In this document: one piece after another, positions 1-10,298 of the stretch | Layout of the letters: every line of letters begins with the position of its first letter | Position numbering within the stretch: position 1 is the stretch's first letter | NCBI GenBank assembly: GCA_023213315.1 | Contig: JAKCPI010009513.1 | Location: 1 to 64,000 of the forward strand | Length of the DNA stretch: 64,000 nucleotides | Source of the DNA: Euborellia annulipes | Taxonomy: Eukaryota > Arthropoda > Insecta > Dermaptera > Anisolabididae | Direction of reading: 5' to 3' | Made by a program: the position numbers and the translations under genes | Notes under the pieces: generated by a model | The model's database searches: none | What the model was told of the DNA's origin: nothing | Seen by the model: only the letters and a program-made list of their open reading frames with translations

Positions 1-300
1 ACTCGGGACCCAGCTCATAGTCTTAAACCTTCTATCAGCTGATTGGGCAAGCACTTTGGGAGTGGGGGTGGTGGTGGGGACGGAATTTTTCACTATTACT
101 AATACTACTTTTCCTCCTACTATTACTACTTTTCCTGTTACTAATACTACTCTCTTCACTCTAAATATATAGGTATACTTTCCTATACTTTTCTACACTA
201 TAGACTTGTAATATTTTTTGTTTTACGTATATACTATATATGAATTTGAAAATTTACATTCATTTTCAATTACAATCCCAATAGTACAAATAAGAGGGCC
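1..300. repeat. Low-complexity lead-in with TACTATTACTACTTTTCC-type minisatellite
   Basis: The sequence contains a short G/T-rich stretch and then about four degenerate copies of an 18-base unit built from TACTATTACTAC and TTTTCC at roughly 92-165. The rest is AT-rich. No open frame or transposon end is recognisable. Confidence 0.6.
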
Positions 301-1078
301 AGGTGGTGGGGGCCCGCGAATTTTTCTAAATTAAATATCTTTGGACGCACTACTCCAAATGCAATGAAATTTGAAATTTAAGCTCTTATTAGCATACAAA
401 ATGTGACAATGAAGACAAAATTGAGCTCGGGCCCGCCTATTTTTCCAAATTAAATATTTTAAGGTACTCTGTTCCAAAAACGATGAAATTTGAAATTTAA
501 GCTCTTATTAGCATACAAAATGCTACAATGAAGACAAAATTGAGCTCGGGCCCGCCTATTTTTCCAAATTAAATATTTTAAGGTACTCTGTTCCAAAAAC
601 GATGAAATTTGAAATTTAAGCTCTTATTAGCATACAAAATGCTACAATGAAGACAAAATTGAGCTCGGGCCCGCCTATTTTTCCAAATTAAATATTTTAA
701 GGTACTCTGTTCAAAAAACGATGAAATTTGAAATTTAAGCTCTTATTAGCATACAAAATGTGACAATGAAGACAAAATTGAGCTCGGGCCCGCCTATTTT
801 TCCAAATTAAATATTTTAAGGTACTCTGTTCCAAAAACGATGAAATTTGAAATTTAAGCTCTTATTAGCATACAAAATGCTACAATGAAGACAAAATTGA
901 GCTCGGGCCCGCCTATTTTTCCAAATTAAATATTTTAAGGTACTCTGTTCCAAAAACGATGAAATTTGAAATTTAAGCTCTTATTAGCATACAAAATGCT
1001 ACAATGAAGACAAAATTGAGCTCGGGCCCGCCTATTTTTCCAAATTAAATATTTTAAGGTACTCTGTTCAAAAAACGA
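301..1078. repeat. 119-bp satellite array, about 6.5 units
   Basis: The motif ATGAAATTTGAAATTTAAGC recurs with exact 119-base spacing: the preceding C falls at 362, 481, 600, 719, 838, 957 and 1076. Each unit also contains GAGCTCGGGCCCGCC and ATTAGCATACAAAATG. The first unit (about 301-361) is diverged and partial. Later units differ by only a few substitutions, such as GCTACAATG against GTGACAATG, which suggests recent expansion or homogenisation. Nothing coding is seen in it. Confidence 0.95.
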
Positions 1079-1083
1079 CCCGA

Positions 1084-1505
1084 CTAGAAATTGCTTTGGG
1101 AACGCCCAGAGTATACATCTGGACCTCATAGGGTCCCAAGGAGGCATGCCCAATAGGGAAATCCCTATAAGGGCCCAATTAGAACCCAATCGGGAAATCC
1201 CCAGGAAAAATAAAATAACTTATAGTCAGTTTCTCCCAATTGGGTTCTGTGTGGGACCTAAACGGGAAATCCCAATATAAAAATAAAAATTTCAAGTCTA
1301 GAAATTATTTTGGAATCACCCAGCATATACATCTGGACCTCATGGGGTCCCAAGGAGGCAAGCCCAATAGGGAAATCCCTATAAGGGCCCAATTAGAACC
1401 TAATCGGGAAATCCCCAGGAAAAATATAATAACTTATAGTCAGTTTCTCCCAATTGGGTTCTGTGTGGGACCTAAACGGGAAATCCCAACATTAAAATAA
1501 AAACT
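1084..1505. repeat. Two tandem 214-bp units
   Basis: CTAGAAATT starts at 1084 and again at 1298, giving a 214-base period. Both units carry ATACATCTGGACCTCAT, AGGGAAATCCCTATAAGGG and CAATTGGGTTCTGTGTGGGA. The open frame at 1240-1500 is a consequence of the repeat and has no recognisable protein features. Confidence 0.9.
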
Positions 1506-1740
1506 TATACAAAATATTTGCTGTAGTATCTTATTTGGAATAAATAAAATCCAGTGTTCGCGCATGCGTAGATGATGAGGATTGGAGTCGCGAGGCTCAA
1601 TAGATGTCATTTCTTACATATAACGCATCACTTAATATTTAAAAATTAGAAATTAGGTTTGTTCGTTTCGCTTGTCATTGCAGTATAATTTACACATTTT
1701 GCCCTTTCTGTTCGTTTCAAGCTTGAACTTTTCTGCATAT

Positions 1741-1876
1741 TTTTCTACCCAGAACCCAATTGCGCGAAAGTGATTATAAGTTATTTTATTTTTCCTGAGA
1801 ATTTCCCGATTGGGTTATAATTGGGCCCTTATAGGGAATTCCCTATTCGTCATGCCTCCGACCCAATGGAATTGTG
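1741..1876 (-). repeat. Inverted diverged copy of the 214-bp unit
   Basis: Read on the minus strand, this stretch repeats the order GGCATG, TAGGGAATTCCCTATAAGGG, CCCAATTATAACCCAATCGG, then AAATAACTTATAATC, with substitutions relative to 1140-1250. It therefore lies inverted to the direct pair at 1084-1505. Confidence 0.7.
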
Positions 1877-2689
1877 CAGGGCGATCACAGCGCCAAAGCT
1901 TTAGTAGATGACCACCTTTCAAACTGTCGCCATTTTCTCTCAATCTCCTTGGAAACATAATTAATATCAAAAAAAAGCTTGTGATCGTTTGCTGCTATTT
2001 TAATTTTAATTTTTTTTTTATTTATGTAATCTTTTAATCTATTTAATTCTTTCAATTATATTCATTAGAAATTTTAGACGTAAGAACACATTGGACTGAA
2101 GAAGCCTCTTTAATTTTGATAAATGAATACAAGGAACATAATATCAACTTTATTTATTAAATGTCCTTTTGAAAGGTAAATAGATAAATTAAAAAAAGAT
2201 TATAAATTTATAAAATTAATTTATTTATTTTTCACATTTCCAGAGAACTAAAAGAAATTTTTTGCGAAAGGAAAAATATTTTCCCACATGTGATAGCTGA
2301 TGGTAATACTATAGATATATAGCCAAGGTAAAAAAAATTAATGTGATTTATTTTAGAGATATAAACTTATTTTTACATCCATAACTTTTTAAACAATTTT
2401 AGTAACGAATCTCAAGAAATATTGAAATCGACACAAAGAGAAAATGGAATTTTTAAAAAAATTTTAAAGATATGTAATCTTATTCTCAAATTAAAGAAAA
2501 ATGATATCAAAACAAATATTATTTGATTTATAGAATTATTTGATTTTCCTTTTATTAAGAATTTAATTGAAGCGAAATAGAATTCACTTTCTTCATCTTG
2601 AATTTCCTAATCATCATATGCTAAATCATTTTCAGGCAATGTATTTATTTATTTTTATTTATTTAAGGAGCAACTTTATAAAAATGACA
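1877..2689. other. AT-rich stretch without recognisable feature
   Basis: The sequence is A+T-rich with short homopolymers. Stops are frequent in every frame and no transposon end was recognised, so I see no gene here. Confidence 0.5.
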
Positions 2690-3262
2690 ACTGAAGGACG
2701 GGCCACTTATGGATTTCCCTATGAGGCTAGGGGTTGGGATGCCTCTTTGGGACCTCTTTGGGACTTCCTCGTCGGGGCCCAAGTGAGATTGCCCAATCAG
2801 GGCCATATTGGCTTTTGCGTGACATCCCTGAGGGATCTTTATGGGGCCACATAGGGATTTCCCTATGAGGCTAGGAGATGGAGTGCCTCTTTGGGACCTC
2901 TTTGGGACTTCCTCATCGGGGCCCAAGTGGGATTGCCCAATCAGGGCCATATTGGCTTTTGCGTGACATCCCTGAGGGATCTTTATGGGGCCACATAGGG
3001 ATTTCCCTATGAGGCTAGGAGATGGGGTGCCTCTTTGGGACCTCTTTGGGACTTCCTCATCGGGGCCCAAGTGGGATTGCCCAATCAGGGCCATATTGGC
3101 TTTTGCGTGACATCCCTGAGGGATCTTTATGGGGCCACATAGGGATTTCCCTATGAGGCTAGGAGATGGGGTGCCTCTTTGGGACCTCTTTGGGACTTCC
3201 TCATCGGGGCCCAAGTGGGATTGCCCAATTAGGGCCAGATTGGTTTTTGCGTGACATCCCAA
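2690..3262 (-). repeat. 144-bp tandem array, open for its full length on the minus strand
   Basis: CCCTATGAGG occurs at 2717, 2861, 3005 and 3149, an exact 144-base period, so there are about four units. Because 144 is divisible by three and one minus-strand frame of the unit has no stop, the array reads as a 199-residue frame (2663-3262) of 48-residue repeats. Each repeat contains GCHAKANMALIGQSHLGPDE and KRSQRGTPSPSLIGKSLCGP. The repeats are nearly identical in DNA as well as protein. No signal peptide or known domain is visible. A satellite with an accidental open frame is more likely than a gene, but translation cannot be excluded. Confidence 0.85.
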
Positions 3263-3659
3263 TGTACGTCCCTAATGGGCAACCCAATGAGGCCCCAATA
3301 GGTCTCACATTAAAATTTCTAGTCGGGATTGGACATTAACGCCATACATTTAAATACTAGAAAACATTACCTTCACTACTTGACTATACTGGAAATGTAT
3401 GTGATCAATGAGATTATTTAATCCCAAATGGCACACCACCCCGAAGAAAATGTCCATGAGCGAAAAAACAATGACTGAGTGCCTAATAGCGACTCATGAA
3501 TCGGAATTGTTTAAACTCGTTAGAAATTTTATACAATTAGATAGAAAAAATGAATCAAAAATTCATATTTCATTTTGATTTAATTTAATTTGCACAATTT
3601 ATCAGCAGGGACACCGAACGAATCCTATTGAAATATACTTACTTATCTCTATGTATAAT

Positions 3660-4221
3660 CAGGGCAGGTTTTAAGTTTTTGAGCGCCTCGGGTAAAACAA
3701 ATTTTGGTGCCTTGCCCTTTTATACAACAATATATAAATTTGCCATAAATTAAAAAAAAAAAAAAAAAATTAGCGAAAAAAGGAAAATTTTAATCAAAAT
3801 TAATAAAGAACAATGCAAAAAATAATCTCAAAACATAAATAAAATGTATGCCAATCAAAAATAAATATGAATCATTGAAAAAAATTTAAAAATATTTTTT
3901 TCTTCCTTTTAAATAGCCGTCTAGTATAGTTTGTTAATTTGGCCCACTATATATTTCAACATAAGAAGTAAGACGAAGCATTGTTGAAGTAACCCGAACA
4001 TTGTAAAAGTGTCATACCGCACATAAGGTACTTGTTTTACATGAGTGATCTAGGTCTACAGTAGTTATCTAGTCAACATTATCTCATGTAAAAATAATCA
4101 ATTTTAACTTATAAATTCTAAAAATATTATGAATGTAAAAAAAGTATTTATTTTTTAGTTCGGTCCCCTCAAAATTGGCGCCCGGGCAGTCGCCCGACTT
4201 GCCCGCCCTTTTCCGGTCCTG
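3660..4221. mobile_element. hAT-like non-autonomous element (diverged)
   Basis: The left end CAGGGCAGGTTTTAAG and the right end GGCGCCCGGGCAGTCGCC...CCGGTCCTG are typical of old hAT copies. The flanking octamers TGTATAAT and TATTTAAT match at six of eight positions, as expected for a decayed 8-bp target duplication. The interior is AT-rich with no transposase frame. Confidence 0.55.
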
Positions 4222-5354
4222 TATTTAATAAAACAAAAATTAATTAACCAATTATTAAATATGTTAGTATATTTTATGACCTGTTCTTTTTAATCACCTT
4301 GTTTTTCTTTAAAGCGTCAAGTTTTAATAACGATATAATTGGGACGATTAAAAATAAAAATAAAAGGAGATGGAAAATTAACCAAAAGAAGTGGTTTGTA
4401 AATGAAGGGGCTTAAAAATTAAACGGATGCGAATGTTAATTGAGACAAATTCCTTAAGACAGAGGGGGAGTTATTAAAATTAAACCCGTGGAGTTGAGAA
4501 AAGAACAAGTCTCAGGAAGGTAGTAGGGGCAGGATTGTCTTTTCGGCGCAGGGTTTTTTAATGAATGAACAAGTGGTGGGAGAGAAGGGAACAACCCTTT
4601 TGCTTTTAGGGCAATTAACACGCCTTTTAGGGGTGGGGGTGGCCATCTGTTGCCTTTAGTAAGGGCTAATCAGCGCATCAGAGCATCGTTAAGGACGTGA
4701 TTAAATTGCGAAGGCCCTTTTCAATCTTCTCTAGGTGTCGATGAATATTCATTCATTCAGCCTACGGAGAAATTAAAAGATACGCTACCCATAATGTCTC
4801 TCTGTCTTTCAAATAAAGGGGAGTTGGAGACTAATCCACAAAGCTAATACAATGAATAAATTGGAGTATAATTGTGTGGTAAAGTACCTAAAAAGAGCTT
4901 GTTAAGGATTGATTTTAATTCAAAGTGAATAATTTTTTTCTCTTTGAATTTTTTTCTGGTTTCAAGTAGCTTGTTATTAAATCAAGAATAAGATAGTATT
5001 ATTGTGCGGAGTTGTATAATTTTATATTCTAATGAATTATAAAAATACATAATATAAGGATCTTTCTGAGTGTTTGATAAATAAATATGAATTTTATTTA
5101 ATGTAATACTTTTTTATAATAATATAGGTCTTTCTTTTGGAACACAGCGATTCATATTCACAAATATTTTGTAAAATATTTATAAAAATATTTGTAAAAA
5201 TATTTAGTGTAAATAAATGAAAAAATCCAGAAAATAACGCTAGGAATAATTTTGGACTTCAAAGTGAAGTATTTCAGTCGAAATTCCAACAATGATTTTT
5301 TTTTGTTACCACAATTCTTTCTCTTTACTAAGAAGTGTATTGCATTTAATTAGG
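4222..5354. other. AT-rich intergenic stretch
   Basis: This is mixed AT-rich sequence with a slightly more G-rich block at about 4430-4720. I found no open frame with protein-like features, no tRNA-like boxes and no transposon end. Confidence 0.4.
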
Positions 5355-5361
5355 TAAAAAT

Positions 5362-6025
5362 CTGGTGTGACTGGCGCACAGCACACAACTTTCTCTTACC
5401 TTCGGTAATCGAAAGTTGTGTACTGTGCTTGTCACACCAGATTTTTTGTGTCGAAATGTATTTAGTTCCCGGCAGTAGGGAATATTTGAATTCAGATGTA
5501 AAATTTATAAGTATGGGAAAATATTTATATTTAGTAACCATGACAACCATTTCTCCTATCTTTTCTATGAAGCACAAGAGTAAAGTGTGCTTCAAACAAT
5601 TTTGAGGGCAAAACGAGAATATACATTTGAAAGAGCATCTAAAAAATAATTGATTTTTGAATTTTAATCAAAATCGTTAGAGCGAATTTTGAGAAAATCG
5701 AAAAAAACTGAAAAAGTACATCAGTAAAGTACTAGTACTCTTTGGCCGATTTTGATTAAAAGCTTATTTTTCCGGTCCCGGGAGGTGTTTAACTTAAATA
5801 TAAAATTTCAGCCTCATAGCTCAATTCCTTCACGCTTAAAAGTGAACACAGACACACAGACACACACACCCAGCCACAGACAGACCATGTCGCGAAAACC
5901 ACTTTTTTGGATTCAGGGGACCTCAAAACGTGAAGATCCATCAAAATCTCGACATCGAATTTTTGACATGAATCCAATACTTTCTCTCTATATATATATT
6001 ACATATATACATAGGTAAGAGAAAG
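5362..6025 (+). mobile_element. Family P element, copy 1 (near full length)
   Basis: The 5' end starts CTGGTGTGACTGGCGCACAG and forms a long hairpin (5362 to about 5440) closing with CTTGTCACACCAG. The interior carries the family blocks AAGTACTAGTACTCTTTGGC, CAGACAGACCATGTCGCG and AAATCTCGACATCGAATTTT. The 3' end is CTTTCTCTCTATA...GGTAAGAGAAAG. TAAAAA flanks both ends (5355-5360 and 6026-6031), consistent with a short target duplication. It has no coding capacity and is presumably moved by another element's enzymes. Confidence 0.75.
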
Positions 6026-6127
6026 TAAAAAGTAATAATTTGAAAGGCATCGACAAATTATTATTTGCTTTATATTAACCAGGATCCCAAGTTCTACTCT
6101 GTGAAAGTAGATTTACAGCTGAATGAA

Positions 6128-6250
6128 AGTTGTTGATGAGTAGAAGGATGAAGAAAAGAGAAGCAGCTAGTATTTATTTCATTTATCAAGGCCCATTAAG
6201 CTAACGTTTCGGTCTTTGTCGAGACCATTCTCAGAGCTTATGGGCTGTCA
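6128..6250 (-). repeat. Hammerhead-like repeat, family 1 copy a
   Basis: On the minus strand, core CTGAGAA is followed by stem II GGTC/GACC, then GAAACGTT. The 6-bp stem I TAAGCT (before the core) pairs with AGCTTA (after the short ACGT stem III); the motif spans about 6196-6241. One core base departs from CUGANGA, so cleavage is unlikely. The flank GCAGCTAGTATTTATTTCAT is shared with 28630-28740, which shows a dispersed repeat family. Confidence 0.6.
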
Positions 6251-7870
6251 GTATCAGATAAATGTTAAACACTCCATTATATATTCATGCTCAACCCCTC
6301 TGATCTACTCTGTAGATTGTATTGTTGGTAGTTGGCATAATTTCAATAAATTGTATCGCTTAGGAGAAGAAATATTTTTTCTAGATCATGAAACAACGTC
6401 ATCTCTAAGCTCATTAAAAATGTTTATATTAATCAATTTAAAAATATTATCTTTATTTAAGCCTCAGTTATTAAATTAAATCTAGAAATGAAGAGGTTTA
6501 GTTTATTTATTTATTCTACTTTCCATTATAATTATTAAACAAATTTCATTAAAACAAAAATAACAAACAAAAAATTTAATTTTAATGTTTTATATTCATA
6601 TACAGAATATTTTTATTATTAAGAGTAAATATGCATAGTAATATAGAATTGGGTTATAGTCGAGATGCAAATATCTCTCATCATAATCATCATCGTACTC
6701 TATGAGTTGTCTTGTCTGGGTAATTACACCCTCATCTCTGTCTGTCTGTCTGTCTCTCTCGACCTCGCGATCTTGTTAATTTCCCTTGCGAATGAATATA
6801 CGTGGGATGGGGGTGGGTTCAGTCTTTGTGTAATCAAAATCAACAGGGCAACACTGTTATATATGTATACGAGTTCCAACATCAAGTTCAACGAGATTAA
6901 CATATGAATTCAAAGTTGGTTGGGTTGGGGGATTTATTAAGTCATTCGTGAGGACGACGACGACTCGTTAGACGTGCAATATGTATCGCCCGGGCGCCTC
7001 ATTTAACTCCCCCAACTTTCCCACTCCCCCTTAGGGCAAGGGTTGATGGTTGGAATATAATTGCAAAAGGGTTCAAACTCGTGTAATGCACTGAGAGATA
7101 TAGATATAATATATACATATTCAAAACGACATGGAACGGAACTGGAGAGCAAAAGGGGTGAGTTAGTGAGAGAGAAAGAGGAAGAGGAAAGGGTTGGTTA
7201 TTCAAGGGATGATGATGATGAATGAATACAGCCCAATTATTAACATGGTTTCCAAATTATCATGATAATGATGGTAAATAAAGAAAAAAATAATTTTATT
7301 TCCTTAAGAGTTGAAACTCGGGATAATTATTGAAAGAGAAGAATACTATGGAAATTAATCAACGCTACAGATTATTTATAAGAAAAATACAAAATTTTTT
7401 AAAAACATATTTTATTTAAAAACTTAAATTACAAGGTTTCAGTCTAATTGTAACATGTATCAATAACTTTAATAGAGAAATCTCAAAAGAAAAAAAATGA
7501 TAATTTTTTAGCAAATTAAGTTTATTTCCTAAGGACATAGATTAAGTTACCGAAGCGATTTTATTATTTTTTTTTTTTAACACATACTTTTTTCTGGTAT
7601 AGAAAGCCAGCACGCTATCAACTAACGCCACCAAGCCAGATGACCCAAATTTTATAATTGTTTAATTAAAACAAATCTCTACTACCTAGCCTATTTTTAT
7701 TTATAAACAAATTTTTTTTAAAGAGGAAAACAATTCTTAGCTTATTTTGTGAGTGGACGTAATATTTCGATATATCTATCTGGTCTGACTCTTCTTTTCA
7801 GCTGATATACCTAGTCCTTAAAGCAAGTGTGTAGACCACAGAAAGAAAATAATTATCTAGAAAAAAAGAA
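6251..7870. other. AT-rich stretch with simple-sequence patches
   Basis: The stretch includes a TCTG run at about 6740 and purine-rich and TC-rich patches at 7150-7220. Short open frames occur but show no protein signature. No element ends were recognised. Confidence 0.4.
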
Positions 7871-7879
7871 GATAGAAAT

Positions 7880-8119
7880 ACAGGAACAGGTAGATGAAGG
7901 CAGCCAGCAAAGAACAAAAACTTTATTTAAATATCGTCGACGTTTCGGGAACGCATCCCTCCCATCTTCAGGAAGAGAACACAAATTTAAAAGTGGGGCG
8001 GCTAAATTGTTAATGTTGTCATCCTGAAGATGGGAGCGATACGTTCCCGAAACGTCGACGACATTTAAATAAAGTTTTTGTTCTTTGCTGGCTGCCTTCA
8101 TCTACCTGTTCCTGTTTAT
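7880..8119. mobile_element. Head-to-head foldback carrying two hammerhead-like motifs (family 2)
   Basis: An arm of about 75 bp at 7880-7953 is repeated in inverted orientation at 8041-8119, sharing GAACAGGTAGATGAAGGCAG and AACGTCGACG. Each arm ends in a hammerhead-like motif. In the minus-strand copy (about 7931-7978) and the plus-strand copy (8017-8063) the core CTGAAGA and GAAAC are intact. Penelope-like elements are known to carry such motifs in their flanking repeats. No reverse transcriptase is present here. Confidence 0.75.
8017..8063 (+). ncRNA. Hammerhead ribozyme-like motif, intact core
   Basis: The order is: stem I arm TGTCATC, core CTGAAGA (8024-8030), one extra T, stem II GGGA/TCCC, GAAA (8049-8052), stem III ACGT, C (8056) at the expected cleavage position, then stem I arm GACGACA. 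Stem I pairs at six of seven positions. The loopless ACGT stem III matches the minimal type I architecture reported for Penelope-like elements, which is thought to need dimerisation. Activity is not shown by the sequence. Confidence 0.65.
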
Positions 8120-8124
8120 TATCA

Positions 8125-10033
8125 CTCAGCCATTAATTAAAGATAGTTCTTGTGAAGAAGCGCTGTCTCCAAGAAGCTTAGAAAAGTGACAAAAAAATAA
8201 TAATAAAAAAGAAGGGAAACTCCACTACTTCGGAAACAAGAGGGTAAGCGGATTAAAGATACGAAATATAAAAGTGAACATAACTTCGAAACTACAATAT
8301 ATTTGTATAAAATTTTTTCCAACTTTTCAATAATGTCCTTCTAATTAAGAGGAATTCATCCCTCTCTAGTAAAAGGCACAATCGTAATCTCCACTCTAAG
8401 AGGCGGAAACCTGTTTCCAATCATACACCCATTAGTAAAAATATTTATTCTGACTGAAATTAGAAGTGTAGACAAGGCATGAATGGAGGGGATGAAGAGC
8501 ATATAATCCTATTTCTTATCAAATTTGTAGTGTCAGATGCCTCTCGAAAATATAGACTATTAAGAAAGAATCTTATTTGTAAAAAATATACATTAACATT
8601 AATAATACGAGAAAATTTTATTTAAAAATTGAACTTTTTGACATAAAAAAAATTATTAAAGTTAAATTATATTCAAAGTACTTTAATTACTTTATTATCT
8701 TTTTTATTAATCTTAAATATAAATGGTTATATAAATTATATTTTTATTAAGAAGATTTATATTTTTGATTTAAAAAGTTAATTAAAGTTAAAAGATGACT
8801 CTAGGAGATATGCAAAATGGAATCATTTTGCTGTTTCTCTGTTTGCATATTAACTTAAAGTTAAAGCAGCAAATGCTTCATGAATCCAATATAGGCGGAA
8901 TTGACTCAACTTATCTGATGCTGATGAATCGCGAATGGGAGTACAATTATAAAATGGAAATATTCCGAAAGAGGGAACGGAATTATATGACGAGTTCGTC
9001 CAGTTAACTCAAGCGAACCTAACGTAACATAACGTAACACAGACAAAAGGCAGACAAGCCAATTAAAGCCAGAATACGGGAAATGAGAGATGCAAATCAG
9101 GAGTAAGGTCACCGACGAGGGTGTCGCTGATTGTCCTTCTGCCTGGGGGAAAAGTCATTAATGAATGGAAATAATGTATCAAAGAATATGTATTCAAAAT
9201 GGATCAATCAAGTCACGTACCAGTTACAGAAATGAACTCAACGTTTGTTAATTTTAGACGATATTTAGAGAATGAAAGTATTTTTTTTTTATATATAAAT
9301 GAAAAAGAAGGGAAATTCAATTTTTGAGATTAAAATAATTTAACTGCTAATCCGGCCTATACAGGACCGGCCCAATGCCGGATTCTGAAAATGCCGGATT
9401 GCCCGAAACATAATGGGAATGCAGTTTTTGTTCTCGAGAATTCTTTCCCAAATAATAATATCGATACTTGGAAAATCAAAGGTCGTAAAAAACAAAATGC
9501 TACAATACTTTTCAGTAGAGTCAAAAAAAGATGAAAAAAAAAAAAACATTTTTTCTCATAACTTTTCTGATTTGAGTACTATTTTAGTCTTTGAAAGACA
9601 CTTCCCGGAATTTCTAATCCTTTTTGATAAATTTGCTCAAAGTGAGCTAAACTTTAGTTTCGAAGATAGCTTGTCCTTTATGACCTAATGTTTTATTTTA
9701 ATTAATGGCGTAAACAACACTTTTTTGAGATAGCACAATTTTGATTAGACTGTTTTGTAACACAAATATATAGTACTGAGATATTTCAATTTTAAACTTT
9801 GAAAACAATCAAAACACCAATAGGAAGTTATTGTTTTTTGCTATTGACAGAGCACTCTAAAAGCAATATCAGGCTGAGAAACAATTGTACAACTAGTACA
9901 GAGCTTTGTTGGGTTTGTCATGATTGTGGGCTAGCAATATCTGCAGCCGACCCCTTCAATTGACGCGGATAAAGTTGCATTTCAAAGATTAGACCCAATT
10001 AATTAGTTACTATTTGTAAACGGATTTTTAGAA
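8125..10033. other. AT-rich stretch; possible diverged transposon end at 9350
   Basis: Around 9350-9405 the motif ATGCCGGATT is repeated in a GC-richer patch resembling a terminal repeat, but I could not find a partner end. Frames at 8795-9007 and 9413-9688 are short and lysine/phenylalanine-rich with no family signature. The remainder is featureless. Confidence 0.35.
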
Positions 10034-10041
10034 TCTACCGA

Positions 10042-10290
10042 CAGTCAACTTTTTCTTGGGGGGAGGGCAAAATTTTTTTTTCTTGGGTGGACAACCTTTT
10101 TTCTTAAAATTTACTCATAAATAGGTACTCAAATTTGGCCAAAAGATATTTAATTAAATTGTTTAATTTTGTACAGTTTGTATACTCGTAGATATTTTTT
10201 GAAATATTTTATTTAGAACAATATACAATTTTATAAAAATTAGAGCCCTTGGGAGGGGTCGGGGGACAATTGCCAACAATGACGCCACTG
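10042..10290. mobile_element. hAT-like MITE with perfect 8-bp target duplication
   Basis: TCTACCGA at 10034-10041 is repeated exactly at 10291-10298. The element ends CAGTCAACTTTT and ...GACGCCACTG, where the right end is the common CAGTGGCG hAT terminus. It is 249 bp, AT-rich and has no frame. Confidence 0.8.
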
Positions 10291-10298
10291 TCTACCGA

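Larger units (their letters stand above)
1079..3327. mobile_element. Composite repeat bounded by a 14-bp inverted repeat
   Basis: CCCGACTAGAAATT at 1079-1092 is matched by its exact reverse complement at 3314-3327. Between them lie two 214-bp direct repeats (1084-1505), an inverted diverged copy of part of the same unit (about 1741-1876), AT-rich DNA and a 144-bp tandem array (2690-3262). The shared motifs TAGGGAAATCCC and GGGCCCAATTAGAACC link the parts. I infer a non-autonomous element or satellite-bearing foldback. No transposase frame was found and no target-site duplication was established. Confidence 0.45.

Noticed and set aside
1240..1500. Open frame of 86 codons
   Set aside because: It lies in the 214-bp tandem repeat and has no recognisable protein features.
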